A stretch of DNA of 64,000 nt from Vibrio quintilis (GTDB lineage Bacteria; Pseudomonadota; Gammaproteobacteria; Enterobacterales; Vibrionaceae), in contig NZ_AP024897.1 in assembly GCF_024529975.1 (NCBI RefSeq), positions 2,480,001 to 2,544,000 of the forward strand, written 5' to 3'. The notes beneath the pieces were generated by a model. It was given only the letters and a program-made list of their open reading frames with translations. It did no database searches and was not told where the DNA came from. Shown here one piece after another: positions 1 through 7,221 of this stretch (the stretch's first letter is position 1; every line of letters begins with the position of its first letter). The translations under genes were made by a program, and so were the position numbers.

Positions 1-190
1 TACCCCGCTCTTTGAGTTGATTTCTGGTCAGGCTCAGATAACCATTATTCCCGCCATTGTACTGGCCGCAAAGTTCATAGAGTAAAATCTTCGCCAGATT
101 ATTCAGTTGTACATACAGATCACTTTCCATCACACTTAAGGGAATACCTGCAAATCGTCCCTGGTTTCTGCGCTTTCTTCTGTTTGTCAT
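1..190 (-). CDS. Unrecognised island protein, N-terminal part only
   Basis: An ATG at 188-190 opens a reading frame that runs without a stop to the window edge, giving the first 63 residues. The N-terminus is very basic (MTNRRKRRNQGRF) and is followed by a helical, leucine-rich stretch around LNNLAKILLYELCGQ. The context, downstream of an AlpA-type regulator in an integrase-bearing island, suggests a DNA-binding or replication-related element protein, but I do not recognise a family. A 7-bp inverted repeat (TGCCCGG-TTCT-CCGGGCA, 233-250) lies between it and the regulator. Function unknown. Confidence 0.5.
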   Translation of the reverse strand, partial: MTNRRKRRNQGRFAGIPLSVMESDLYVQLNNLAKILLYELCGQYNGGNNGYLSLTRNQLKERG

Positions 191-325
191 GCTATTTTCT
201 TCCGGATTTAAATGAAACAACATCATTCCATCTGCCCGGTTCTCCGGGCATAACACATTTATCATTTGCATTAAGTTGGGGAATGAATCGTGATAACGCC
301 ACTGACTGGCGTTTGTTGCAGGAGC

Positions 326-532
326 CTATGCTGCGTTCTGTTCATCACGCTCCTGTATGCGGGCATTGATCCAGTCAATCACTTCACTTTCCACCCAACC
401 GACTGCCCGGCCGCCTAAAGGCACTGACTTCGGAAAATATCCCTGCTCCATATAGGAATAAATCGCTGTTTTCTTAATGCCGCACATCGCCATCACTTCT
501 TTTAATCTGAGTATTTTTATTTGATTGATCAT
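326..532 (-). CDS. AlpA-family transcriptional regulator
   Basis: This 68-residue protein fits the AlpA/CP4-57 regulatory family, small winged-helix DNA-binding proteins of P4-like islands that activate excision or integrase genes. Visible hallmarks are RLKEVMAMCGIKKTAIYSYM (helix-turn-helix, residues about 9-28), the FPKSVPLGGRAVGWVESEVIDWI stretch (residues about 33-55; wing and recognition segment) and a charged C-terminal tail. The ATG at 532 has a GGGAGA ribosome site six bases upstream. A terminator-like hairpin lies only about 20 bases upstream of the start, and an IS200 copy lies beyond it, so its native promoter may have been displaced. By analogy it may control excision of this island. 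Confidence 0.85.
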   Translation of the reverse strand: MINQIKILRLKEVMAMCGIKKTAIYSYMEQGYFPKSVPLGGRAVGWVESEVIDWINARIQERDEQNAA

Positions 533-551
533 TGCTGTCTCCCGATTTCAG

Positions 552-602
552 GTACAAAAAAGCCCAAACTCCGAAAAGTCTGGGCTGGTGGTCGCTTTGT
601 AC
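552..602 (-). terminator. Terminator-like hairpin just upstream of the AlpA-type gene
   Basis: On the minus strand AGCCCAGACT (580s) pairs with AGTTTGGGCT, with one G-U pair, and is followed by six T. An outer GTACAAA (552-558) / TTTGTAC (596-602) repeat lengthens the structure. It lies between IS200 and the alpA-like start codon, leaving almost no room for a promoter after it, so it may act as a 5'-leader attenuator or end a transcript from the integrase side. Confidence 0.6.
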
Positions 603-724
603 GAATTTCACGCATAAAAAAGAATCCTCCGGCATAGCCGGAGGTTTTTCATATGCGCCTATAAGGCTCTCCTACCAGCAGCGCCCTAGCAGGCGCATAG
701 TGATCTGACATTTGCATATTACTA

Positions 725-1183
725 TTACTTACGGCCCGTAAACGGGCTACCTGAATATGGGATCGACAGCTGCTCTCCCAATTTATCCTGTTCTAACTGG
801 TGTTGGATGTAATTTTGGATCTTGCCGGTATTTTTACCTACCGTATCCACATAATAACCTCGACACCAAAATTCACGATTACGATATTTGAACTTCAAAT
901 CTCCAAATTGCTCATATAACATCAAGCTACTTTTTCCTTTTAGATACCCCATAAATCCTGAAACGCTCATCTTTGGTGGTATTTCCAAAAGCATGTGGAC
1001 ATGATCTACACAGCATTCTGCCTCAACAATGTTCACATTTTTCCATTCACATAATTTTCGCAGTATTTCACCAACTGCTCTGCGTTTTTCACCATAGAAC
1101 ACCTGCCTTCTATATTTCGGGGCGAATACTATGTGATATTTACAATTCCATCGAGTGTGCGCTAAGCTTTTTTCGTCCCCCAT
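725..1183 (-). CDS. tnpA: IS200 transposase TnpA (Y1 HUH transposase)
   Basis: This 152-residue protein matches the IS200 transposase along its whole length, with MGDEKSLAHTRWNCKYH at the N-terminus and a GSPFTGRK end. The HUH metal-binding motif is HVH at residues 61-63 (within DHVHMLLE). The nucleophilic tyrosine is probably Y125 in NYIQHQ. It acts as a dimer that cuts single-stranded DNA at the subterminal hairpins and rejoins the ends. The frame is intact, so the copy may be active. Translation is probably kept low by the leader stem that covers its ribosome site. Confidence 0.95.
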   Translation of the reverse strand: MGDEKSLAHTRWNCKYHIVFAPKYRRQVFYGEKRRAVGEILRKLCEWKNVNIVEAECCVDHVHMLLEIPPKMSVSGFMGYLKGKSSLMLYEQFGDLKFKYRNREFWCRGYYVDTVGKNTGKIQNYIQHQLEQDKLGEQLSIPYSGSPFTGRK

Positions 1184-1189
1184 TGGGAC

Positions 1190-1258
1190 CCCCTTTCAAT
1201 TTTTGTTTAACTCTTGTAGTTGCCAGACCACAAGATATTTCTAACAAATTGAAAGGGG
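1190..1258 (-). promoter_or_regulatory. IS200 leader stem occluding the tnpA ribosome site
   Basis: In the tnpA leader CCCCTTTCAATTT (from 1258 down to 1246) pairs perfectly over 13 bp with AAATTGAAAGGGG (from 1202 down to 1190). The second arm holds the GAAAGGGG ribosome site just before the ATG at 1183. IS200 is known to repress its own translation in this way and to block incoming transcription; the structure here is seen directly. Confidence 0.8.
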
Positions 1259-1324
1259 TTTTATAACTGACTTATAGCTGTAAGCTTTACGGAACCCCCA
1301 GCCTAGCTGGGGGTTTTCTATCCA

Positions 1325-1353
1325 CAAAAAAAGCCATCTGAAATCAGATGGCT
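1325..1353 (-). terminator. Intrinsic terminator of the integrase gene
   Basis: On the minus strand AGCCATCTGA pairs with TCAGATGGCT around a very short loop and is followed by seven T. It lies about 95 bp after the integrase stop codon and next to the IS200 left end. Confidence 0.8.
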
Positions 1354-1446
1354 TCTCCGGGCGCTATAACCGCACGATGGGAAGATTGTGACCCTGTTTT
1401 TTTGAAAAATCAAATCTGAGTGAACAACAAAGAACGCTGGCGGTTT

Positions 1447-2682
1447 TTAGCGGTTGTTCACCGCCCGCAGATTGATGAATCCAGTGACAGACATTGAGCC
1501 ATACGCATTTTTTTCAATATGTTCACTCCACCAGCACATTAAAGTTTTTCTGCGCTCTAAATAGGTTGTCCGGTTATAGGCACTGCGAATCTGATTTTTA
1601 TCAGTATGTGCCAACGCAGCTTCAATGATGTCAGCATCAAATCCCTGCTCATTCAACGTGGTGGATGCAAGAGCACGCAGTCCATGAGCTGTGGTTCTGC
1701 CCTTAAAACCAATCCTGCTTAATGCTTTGTTGATACTTTCTGCATCTGTGGGCTTTTTCGGGTCACGGATAGACGGGAACAGATAATCCCGGTGACCACT
1801 CACCGGCCTGATCACATCAAGTATTGCCAGCATCTGAGGTGTCAAAGGAACTTCATGCGCCCGTTTCATTTTCATCCGGGATTCCGGAATCACCCAGACA
1901 TTTCGCTCTGTATCAATTTCACACCAGCGCGCTCCGGCGGCTTCATTTGGCCGGGTCATGGTATGAAGCTGCCATTCAATTAAACATCGGGTGGTCATGG
2001 CCATATTTGCGCCAGCAACCGTCTGAATCAGCTCCGGTAGCTCATTCGGTTCCAGTGCAAGCATATGTTTGACCAGTGGCTTCCGGAAAACCTCTCTGAT
2101 CCCACTCAGTGGATTGTGATGAATCAGTCCGGCATTCACACCATAAGTCATCACTTCGTTCATCAATTGCACAGTGCGCTTGACTGTTTCCAGCTGTCCT
2201 TTTTTCTCAATGGGTTTCAATGCTTCAATTGCCATAGGTGCCGTCAGCCTGGCAATCGGTATTTGACCGATTTGAGGAAATACATACAATTCCAGTTTAC
2301 GCCAGTTGCCTTCTATGGTTTTAGGCTTCAAACGATGGACTTTTGATTCCATCCATAACTCTGCGACGGTCTTGAAAGTGCTCTTCTGTTCGCTAATCAC
2401 TTTCGCTTTTTGTTCCGCTTTTAAGAGCTGAGGGTCAATACCATCAGCGACCTGAAGCCTGATTTCAGTAGCCCTTTTTCTTGCATCAGCTAAAGACACA
2501 TCGGGAAAAGAACCAATCCCGGTGAATGTTGTTTTACCGGTTGATGGTTTCGTGTAACGACACTCCCATGATTTTGCTCCGGAGCGTCGGATATAAAGAT
2601 AAAGCCCGCCGCCATCTCCGAGCCGGTAAGCTTTATCACGAGGTTTTGCATTCAGTACTTCTTTTGCACTTAATTTTGCCAT
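1447..2682 (-). CDS. P4-type tyrosine recombinase (island integrase)
   Basis: This 411-residue integrase has an N-terminal arm-binding DUF4102 domain (about residues 1-85, with KAYRLGDGGGLYLYI), a SAM-like core-binding domain (about 100-190) and a C-terminal catalytic domain. The catalytic residues are visible: R244 in TMTRPNEA, a lysine near 272, H333-x-x-R336 in AHGLR, H359 in LAHTD and the nucleophile Y369 in SAYNR. It catalyses site-specific integration and excision of the island at the neighbouring tRNA-Ser. The start has an AGGTG ribosome site. The TGTATGC repeats upstream are candidate arm-type sites, so it may also control its own transcription. All key residues are present. Confidence 0.95.
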   Translation of the reverse strand: MAKLSAKEVLNAKPRDKAYRLGDGGGLYLYIRRSGAKSWECRYTKPSTGKTTFTGIGSFPDVSLADARKRATEIRLQVADGIDPQLLKAEQKAKVISEQKSTFKTVAELWMESKVHRLKPKTIEGNWRKLELYVFPQIGQIPIARLTAPMAIEALKPIEKKGQLETVKRTVQLMNEVMTYGVNAGLIHHNPLSGIREVFRKPLVKHMLALEPNELPELIQTVAGANMAMTTRCLIEWQLHTMTRPNEAAGARWCEIDTERNVWVIPESRMKMKRAHEVPLTPQMLAILDVIRPVSGHRDYLFPSIRDPKKPTDAESINKALSRIGFKGRTTAHGLRALASTTLNEQGFDADIIEAALAHTDKNQIRSAYNRTTYLERRKTLMCWWSEHIEKNAYGSMSVTGFINLRAVNNR

Positions 2683-2735
2683 ATTACACCTGAAATATAT
2701 GCTTTGCGGGCGCTAATCCTGCTCCTCTTTTTTGA

Positions 2736-2891
2736 TGTATGCATTTAAAAAAAAGCACATAATTTCAATCAATAAGAGAAGAATTCAGGCATACAAGAAT
2801 CGTTTAAAAGTATGCTGATTTCTGAGAATTAACCGCCACAGAATGTATGCTGGATATTCGTCCAGTATCAAAGCATACATATTTGCATACA
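2736..2891. repeat. Cluster of TGTATGC/GCATACA repeats between integrase and tRNA
   Basis: TGTATGC or its complement occurs at 2736-2742 (+), 2789-2795 (-), 2844-2850 (+), 2873-2879 (-) and 2885-2891 (-), with a near copy (AGTATGC) ending at 2815. The last two form a close direct pair. The position between the integrase start and attachment site suggests arm-type integrase sites or AlpA-type operators. Which protein binds is inferred. Confidence 0.55.
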
Positions 2892-2966
2892 TCAAATCTG
2901 AGTAAGCAGGCGAACATTAACGGACGAAAACGAACGTTAAGTGATTGATTTTAAATAATTAAAACA

Positions 2967-3000
2967 AAGAAAAAGGCCGCAAACGAACGTCTGCGGCCTT
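2967..3000 (-). terminator. Intrinsic terminator after tRNA-Ser
   Basis: AAGGCCGCA (2973-2981) pairs with TGCGGCCTT (2992-3000); on the minus strand the stem is followed by a T-rich run. It lies directly downstream of the tRNA 3' end. Its loop carries CGAACGT, also seen in CGAACGTTAA at 2931-2940 and as CGAACATTAA at 2911-2920. Confidence 0.75.
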
Positions 3001-3005
3001 GAATG

Positions 3006-3093
3006 TGGCGGTGAGTGAGAGATTCGAACTCTCGATACGTTGCCGTATACACACTTTCCAGGCGTGCTCCTTCAGCCACTCGGACAACTCACC
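3006..3093 (-). tRNA. tRNA-Ser(GGA)
   Basis: The minus strand folds as an 88-nt class II tRNA. The acceptor GGTGAGT pairs with ACTCACC, and the discriminator G is followed by an encoded CCA. The D-arm contains GAGTGGCTGAAGGAGC. The anticodon loop CTGGAAA carries anticodon GGA, followed by a long variable arm (TATACGGCAACGTA) and the T-loop TTCGAAT. It closely resembles the E. coli tRNA-Ser(GGA) genes. The 3' end faces the integrase and is the likely attachment site. Confidence 0.95.
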
Positions 3094-3733
3094 AAATCTG
3101 ATTGTGGTCAGCCATTGCGGGCTAACGAGGCGGTAATTTAATGATTCTTCACGGTCAGGTCAAGGATAAAAACCAGAAAAATTGACGTTTTAGCGTTAAA
3201 TGGTCATAAATTAACTGCCACAGAGATAAATCGGATAATTAATAAGCAGTGTGCCGCCGGTGTTTTTCAGGATAATCGCCAGCTTCGTTATCCGGAACGT
3301 TCTGCTTACGGATTTAGAATATTCAACCCGTTTTCCCTTTGCTTCTCTGCTTCACCGAATATCGAAAAAACTGAGAAGTAAAACACGCCGCATATCAGGC
3401 AATAGCGATGTACACTTTTTCTGCAATCCGCCTGCAATCCCACTATTGATTGAAATATCAAAAAATATCAAATCTATTTTAGCCGGGTCACTGAAACCCC
3501 ATGTCCTGCCTTGTCCGGGCTGATATAAATCAGCTCAGTTAATATAAAAATATATCATTTTACCTTCCTGATGACATTGTGTTGACAATTGCCACTGTAG
3601 TATGGCCTCACCGTTGGCCCATGCTGGAATTCATTCACATGTCATGAGGCATCAACGGCAAAGCAACAATGATAAATACAGGTTGATACCGTTTGGTATC
3701 TCCCTACAGTCGTATTATTGAAGGAAAGTTAAA
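3094..3733. other. Intergenic region before the small exported protein
   Basis: No convincing gene is present in these 640 bp. A weak 90-codon frame at 3251-3523 starts at GTG and lacks a ribosome site or recognisable features. GATACC-GTTT-GGTATC (3685-3700) forms a short inverted repeat in the leader of the next gene. A TTGACA at 3582-3587 has no good -10 box at normal spacing. Otherwise nothing was recognised. Confidence 0.5.
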
Positions 3734-4006
3734 ATGAAAAAGACTCATATCATGCCTCTCGGACTTACTGCGGTCTTATGTCTGGCTTCCGCCACAGCAT
3801 TCGGGGCTGATTCGAATAACCACACATCCGGCAACGGCCAGTCATATTCTTACTCTTACAGCTACGGGCAACAAAGCTCAAACAGTAATTCTGACAGTAA
3901 CCAAGCGGCAAATGGCAACGGGCAGTCTTATGCCTACCAAAACGGCGCTGACAGCGATAACAACAGCTGGCAGGATATGTTGAAAAAATTCATGGGATAT
4001 TTCTGA
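3734..4006 (+). CDS. Small exported Ser/Tyr/Gly/Asn/Gln-rich protein
   Basis: This 90-residue protein begins with a clear Sec signal peptide: KK, a hydrophobic core LGLTAVLCLASATAFG, and probable cleavage after AFGA. The mature chain of about 65 residues is low complexity. It has two related blocks, SGNGQSYSYSYSYGQQ and NGNGQSYAYQNG, separated by Ser/Asn spacers. It ends in a short amphipathic segment (WQDMLKKFMGYF). A GAAGGAAAG ribosome site precedes the ATG. There are no cysteines in the mature part. The composition resembles amyloid- or prion-like and surface-assembling polypeptides, but I recognise no family. It is convergent with a trans-envelope transporter operon and could be its cargo; that link is conjecture. 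Confidence 0.7.
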   Translation: MKKTHIMPLGLTAVLCLASATAFGADSNNHTSGNGQSYSYSYSYGQQSSNSNSDSNQAANGNGQSYAYQNGADSDNNSWQDMLKKFMGYF

Positions 4007-4027
4007 GACACCATCAGATAAAATACA

Positions 4028-4058
4028 CATGTCAGACTGCAGCACCGGATCTGACATG
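4028..4058. terminator. Hairpin between convergent genes
   Basis: CATGTCAGA (4028-4036) pairs with TCTGACATG (4050-4058), a perfect 9-bp stem between the convergent small exported protein and response-regulator genes. It lacks a clear T-run on either strand, so terminator function is likely but not certain. Confidence 0.45.
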
Positions 4059-4068
4059 CTGGCGCACA

Positions 4069-4088
4069 GCAGGGTCACCAGACCCTGC
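4069..4088. repeat. GGGTC-N4-GACCC palindrome, copy 1
   Basis: GCAGGGTC-ACCA-GACCCTGC followed by TAT. Two near-identical palindromes lie at 11026-11043 and 11097-11116, so copies flank the accessory operon on both sides. It probably acts as a small dispersed palindrome or as part of a transcription end. Confidence 0.6.
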
Positions 4089-4091
4089 TAT

Positions 4092-4889
4092 TCAGAAATT
4101 ATGTAAGAACTTCCCCTGCATTGCCCGGCTGACCGGCAGCTTCTGCCCGCCGATAATTACGGAGATTTTACCGGAAAGATCGCGCTTTATCTTTTCAATG
4201 GCGGCGACATTAATCACCGTAGAACGGTGAATCTGCCAGAATTGCTCCGGGTCAAGCTGAAGTAACAACTCTTTGAGCGGAATCCGCAACAGAAACTCTT
4301 CCGCCACCGGCTCTGTTCCCTGTTTATACAAGGACACATATTTATCTTCAGCCTTAAAGTAAAGGACATCAGCCGTGGCAATCAAAAAAATCTCCTGCCC
4401 TTTTTGTACCCGGATCCATTTCAGATATCCTGAGCCGGGTGGCGCAGACAGTTGCTGAAGCTGCTCAATAATCGTCTGGATATTCTCCGGCGGGTTGCCA
4501 CTGTGAAAATGTTGCTGAACCTTCTTCACGCACTGCACCAGACGATCTTCATTCAGGGGTTTGAGCAGATAATCAATCGCATTGGCTTCAAATGCCTGTA
4601 CCGCGTATTCATCATAAGCCGTGATAAACACGATGACCGGCATTTTATCCGGCGCGAATCCGGACTTTTGTAGCTGTTTTGCCAGCGCCATCCCATCCAT
4701 TTCCGGCATTCTGATATCAAGAAACACGATATCCGGTTGCAGTTGCCGGATTTGTGCGAGCGCCTGCACGCCGTTCTCGCAGCTGGCGACGATCTCCAGT
4801 TCCGGCCAGACTTCGGCCAGCATCTTGTTCAGATGATAACGGAGTAACGGTTCATCATCGGCGATTACCGCACACATCGGATTATTCAT
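4092..4889 (-). CDS. LytTR-family response regulator
   Basis: This 265-residue regulator has an N-terminal receiver domain, with acidic pocket D11-D12-E13, phospho-acceptor D58 in FLDIRMPEMDG and K110 in LLKPL. A C-terminal LytTR DNA-binding domain follows (about residues 160-265, with YFKAEDKYVSL and FWQIHRSTVINV). It should be phosphorylated by the LytS-type kinase encoded five bases upstream and bind direct-repeat operators. It is the last gene of a seven-gene operon, so it probably controls its own transporter cluster. M5 is a possible alternative start. The target promoter is unknown; the 10600-10740 region is the obvious place to look. Confidence 0.93.
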   Translation of the reverse strand: MNNPMCAVIADDEPLLRYHLNKMLAEVWPELEIVASCENGVQALAQIRQLQPDIVFLDIRMPEMDGMALAKQLQKSGFAPDKMPVIVFITAYDEYAVQAFEANAIDYLLKPLNEDRLVQCVKKVQQHFHSGNPPENIQTIIEQLQQLSAPPGSGYLKWIRVQKGQEIFLIATADVLYFKAEDKYVSLYKQGTEPVAEEFLLRIPLKELLLQLDPEQFWQIHRSTVINVAAIEKIKRDLSGKISVIIGGQKLPVSRAMQGKFLHNF

Positions 4890-4894
4890 TCAGC

Positions 4895-5956
4895 TCATAC
4901 TCCCTGAGTCAGACCGGCTAAAGGTAAGGTAATTTCTGCACTCACGCCGCCGGTTTCGTTTTCCCGGATCGTCAGCCGGGCCTGTCCATCATACAACGCC
5001 TGCAACCGCTGGCGAATATTTTCCAGCCCGATACCGGTATCTGGTTTGAATCCAGTCTCAGCCTGCATCTCAAGGCCGCGGCCATTATCTTTCACCCGAA
5101 TCCGCAGCGACTCTTCCGCGGTTGCGATATCAACCTCAATTTTGCCCGGCCGGGACTGAGGTTCGATCCCGTGTTTGATTGCATTTTCTGCCAGCGGCTG
5201 AATCAGCATCGGCGGTAAAAGCAGAGATTGCGGGCAGGATTCACAATGAATCTCATAATTCAGCCGCTCCCCCAGCCGAACCTGCTGAATACCAAGATAA
5301 GCATCGATCAGGCTGAGCTCATCTTCCAGTGTCACCAGATCGCCGCGATTTTTTTTCAGTGTCGCCCGGAGCAAATCGGTCAGCTTTTCCAGCAATATTT
5401 TTGCCATCGCCGGATCTTTATCAATCAACACACTCAGGTTCGCCAGTGTGTTAAACAGAAAATGAGGCTCTATCTGGCTTTGCAGCTGTTTCAGCTGACT
5501 GAGAATCAGCGCTTTTTCCTGTTCCGACTGTTGCCGTCTGGCTATTTCAAGCTCATGCTGCGCGTTCTGTTTTAACTCATGCATGTAAAAAATGAGAAAA
5601 CAGATCGATGAGAAAATAAATCCCAGCAGCACAACCATGAGAAAGTTGAAGTTGGAATCATCCGACCAGAGAAGCTTGTTCAGGCTTCCCACCAACACGC
5701 CGCAGGCAAGGGCCAGTACATTGACCTGATTAAATGTGAGCGAGGGTTTCAGCCTGATCATGAGATGCGCACTACAAACCGCACCGTACCCATAACCAAG
5801 ACTGACCAGCAAATCGTGGGGGATTGTCTTTAGAAAATTATAATCAGGATGAAACATCACCCGGAACACCTGGAAAATCAAAGCCACACACAGGCAGTAA
5901 GCGGTGCTCATCAGCATACTGCGGTCAAATGAGTGGCGGCGTGTTTGGATACTCAT
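4895..5956 (-). CDS. LytS/YehU-type sensor histidine kinase
   Basis: This 353-residue kinase has an N-terminal membrane part with about four hydrophobic segments (residues about 15-130) and little periplasmic sequence. A short coiled coil (QNAQHELEIARRQQSEQEKA) follows. The His_kinase domain has the phospho-acceptor in QSQIEPHFLFNTLAN, the N box in ENAIKHG and G boxes in DNGRGL and GIGLENIRQRL. It should autophosphorylate and pass the phosphate to the LytTR regulator encoded next. With no large sensor domain, it may sense a membrane ligand, a peptide, or the state of the co-encoded transporter. Its ATG overlaps the preceding stop as TGATG, implying translational coupling. Confidence 0.93.
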   Translation of the reverse strand: MSIQTRRHSFDRSMLMSTAYCLCVALIFQVFRVMFHPDYNFLKTIPHDLLVSLGYGYGAVCSAHLMIRLKPSLTFNQVNVLALACGVLVGSLNKLLWSDDSNFNFLMVVLLGFIFSSICFLIFYMHELKQNAQHELEIARRQQSEQEKALILSQLKQLQSQIEPHFLFNTLANLSVLIDKDPAMAKILLEKLTDLLRATLKKNRGDLVTLEDELSLIDAYLGIQQVRLGERLNYEIHCESCPQSLLLPPMLIQPLAENAIKHGIEPQSRPGKIEVDIATAEESLRIRVKDNGRGLEMQAETGFKPDTGIGLENIRQRLQALYDGQARLTIRENETGGVSAEITLPLAGLTQGV

Positions 5957-7221
5957 CAGAAATTCCCCTTCAGATTGAGCAAAATAACCTGCTTATCCGG
6001 CAGGCTGGCATAGACAGAGCCAGATTTACCGGTATAAAAGCGCCCTGCCAGCTCCAGCTTAAAACTGGCTTCTCCGGAATCACAGAGTGTGTAATCCAGC
6101 CACTGCGTGGCAATCACACCGCCGTCAGACGGAGAAATTAATACATCAAAAGTTGGTTCAAAATTACCAAGCCACAGATATCGCTGGCTCCACTGCCACT
6201 GACTCCACGCTCCGGAATCCAGACTCATATGCAACATCAAATTGTGTTCAGCGATATTCGCGTGATTGAGGCCGCTGGCATACGATCGCGCCAGTAACGA
6301 GGTGGCCGGGTTCTGCCTCAGGTGCCGGGAGCGGGATAACGCCTGATGCCACTGATGGTGATTCCAGCTGCGGCTGTCATACCAGTATTCTCCGATAATA
6401 TTCACCCCGGCGGTATTTGCCCAGTTGATTCCGGCCAATAACTGGTATGCATGACGGGCGGTTTCCAATGTCACCGGCGCGTACAGGCCATGTTGCTGAT
6501 AGGCTTTGTACCGGTGTTGTGCCAACAGTGAGCCATGAACTTCCCACGCCTCATTGAGTACTGTCACTGCCGATGCGCCAAGCAGCCCGCGACGAATCTG
6601 ATCATAATAGGCCACCGCCTGAAGCTCAGTATCTCCCAGCAATGCGTAACGACGCAAACCAAAGCCTTTTTGCCGGGTATTTTTTTCATACTCATCCTCA
6701 GTTTCCCGTGCCCATGAAGCATCTGAGGCAATCAAAGCCCATTCGCCGGTCCCGTCAAAATAAGAGGCCATCGCCACGCCAGCACCTTCTTCAACCTGAA
6801 TGCCCACCGGGTTTCGCTGGTAGGACTTCAGTATATTTAATGGCCGGTAGCCATAGCCGACACCCCAGTCGAGACGCATTTTCCCGAGACTGAAATCCAG
6901 TGGTATCCCGGCCACTTCCGCATCAGACTGCCAGAACAGTTCCTGAACAATCAGGTCATGGTCTGCTTTACTGTCGTCACTGGAAAACACATTGTCACTG
7001 CGAAATGCCACCAGCCCGGTCAGGCTGTTCCAGTGCAGGGAGGCATCCAGGCGGACATCGAGCGCCCGGACCTCACTATGCTGTGCTTCCCCCGTCAGGC
7101 TTTGCGGACGCAACTGTTCTGAGTGACCGCTTAGCTGCCAGCTCCAGTCAGCCTGCGGCCCGGCAACTGCACCGCTGCTAAGCGCACAGAGAAGGGATAT
7201 CACACACAATGCTGTTTTCAT
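5956..7221 (-). CDS. Outer-membrane beta-barrel protein of the Lol-like ABC operon
   Basis: A Sec signal peptide (MKTALCVISLLCALSSGAVAG) precedes about 400 residues of alternating, aromatic-rich beta-strand sequence ending in KGNF; a terminal Phe is typical of BAM substrates. I recognise no named family. It probably forms a barrel of 14-18 strands. The preferred ATG at 7221 overlaps the previous stop as TGATG; a GTG one codon earlier is possible. Its place between a LolA-like carrier and a sensor kinase suggests the outer-membrane exit or acceptor of a periplasm-spanning pathway. Base composition looks more GC-rich than in flanking core genes. Function not known. Confidence 0.75.
   Translation of the reverse strand: MKTALCVISLLCALSSGAVAGPQADWSWQLSGHSEQLRPQSLTGEAQHSEVRALDVRLDASLHWNSLTGLVAFRSDNVFSSDDSKADHDLIVQELFWQSDAEVAGIPLDFSLGKMRLDWGVGYGYRPLNILKSYQRNPVGIQVEEGAGVAMASYFDGTGEWALIASDASWARETEDEYEKNTRQKGFGLRRYALLGDTELQAVAYYDQIRRGLLGASAVTVLNEAWEVHGSLLAQHRYKAYQQHGLYAPVTLETARHAYQLLAGINWANTAGVNIIGEYWYDSRSWNHHQWHQALSRSRHLRQNPATSLLARSYASGLNHANIAEHNLMLHMSLDSGAWSQWQWSQRYLWLGNFEPTFDVLISPSDGGVIATQWLDYTLCDSGEASFKLELAGRFYTGKSGSVYASLPDKQVILLNLKGNF

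Larger units (their letters stand above)
612..1321 (-). mobile_element. IS200 insertion sequence (IS200/IS605 family), apparently complete
   Basis: A single Y1 HUH transposase gene is flanked by the subterminal hairpins expected of IS200. At the right end CCTCCGGC-ATA-GCCGGAGG lies at 626-644. At the left end AACCCCCAGC-CTA-GCTGGGGGTT lies at 1293-1315. The distance between them fits the usual length of about 700 bp. There are no terminal inverted repeats or target duplications, as expected for single-strand transposition. A further inverted repeat (ATGCGCCT 653-660 / AGGCGCAT 691-698) lies between tnpA and the right hairpin. Exact tips are estimates. It has inserted upstream of the AlpA-type gene. 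Confidence 0.85.
1..3030. mobile_element. Integrase end of a tRNA-Ser-associated genomic island
   Basis: The stretch from the tRNA-Ser(GGA) gene leftwards holds a P4-type integrase, an AlpA-type regulator, an IS200 copy and an unrecognised open reading frame running off the window. The integrase starts about 320 bp from the tRNA 3' end and is transcribed away from it, the usual order for islands that use the 3' end of a tRNA as attB. The right boundary should lie in the 3' part of the tRNA (about 3006-3030). No second copy of that tRNA segment was seen in the window, so the other attachment site must lie to the left. Boundary coordinates are inferred. Confidence 0.65.

Noticed and set aside
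626..698. Guide-RNA-like structure at the IS200 right end
   Set aside because: The hairpins suit IS200 end recognition; no TnpB nuclease gene is present, so a TnpB-guide RNA is not supported.
3251..3523. 90-codon plus-strand frame
   Set aside because: Starts at GTG without a ribosome site, with no signal, domain or low-complexity pattern; likely chance in the tRNA-distal intergenic region.
3582..3610. TTGACA as a -35 box for the small exported protein
   Set aside because: No acceptable -10 hexamer at 16-18 bp spacing; the nearest TAGTAT is only 10 bp away.
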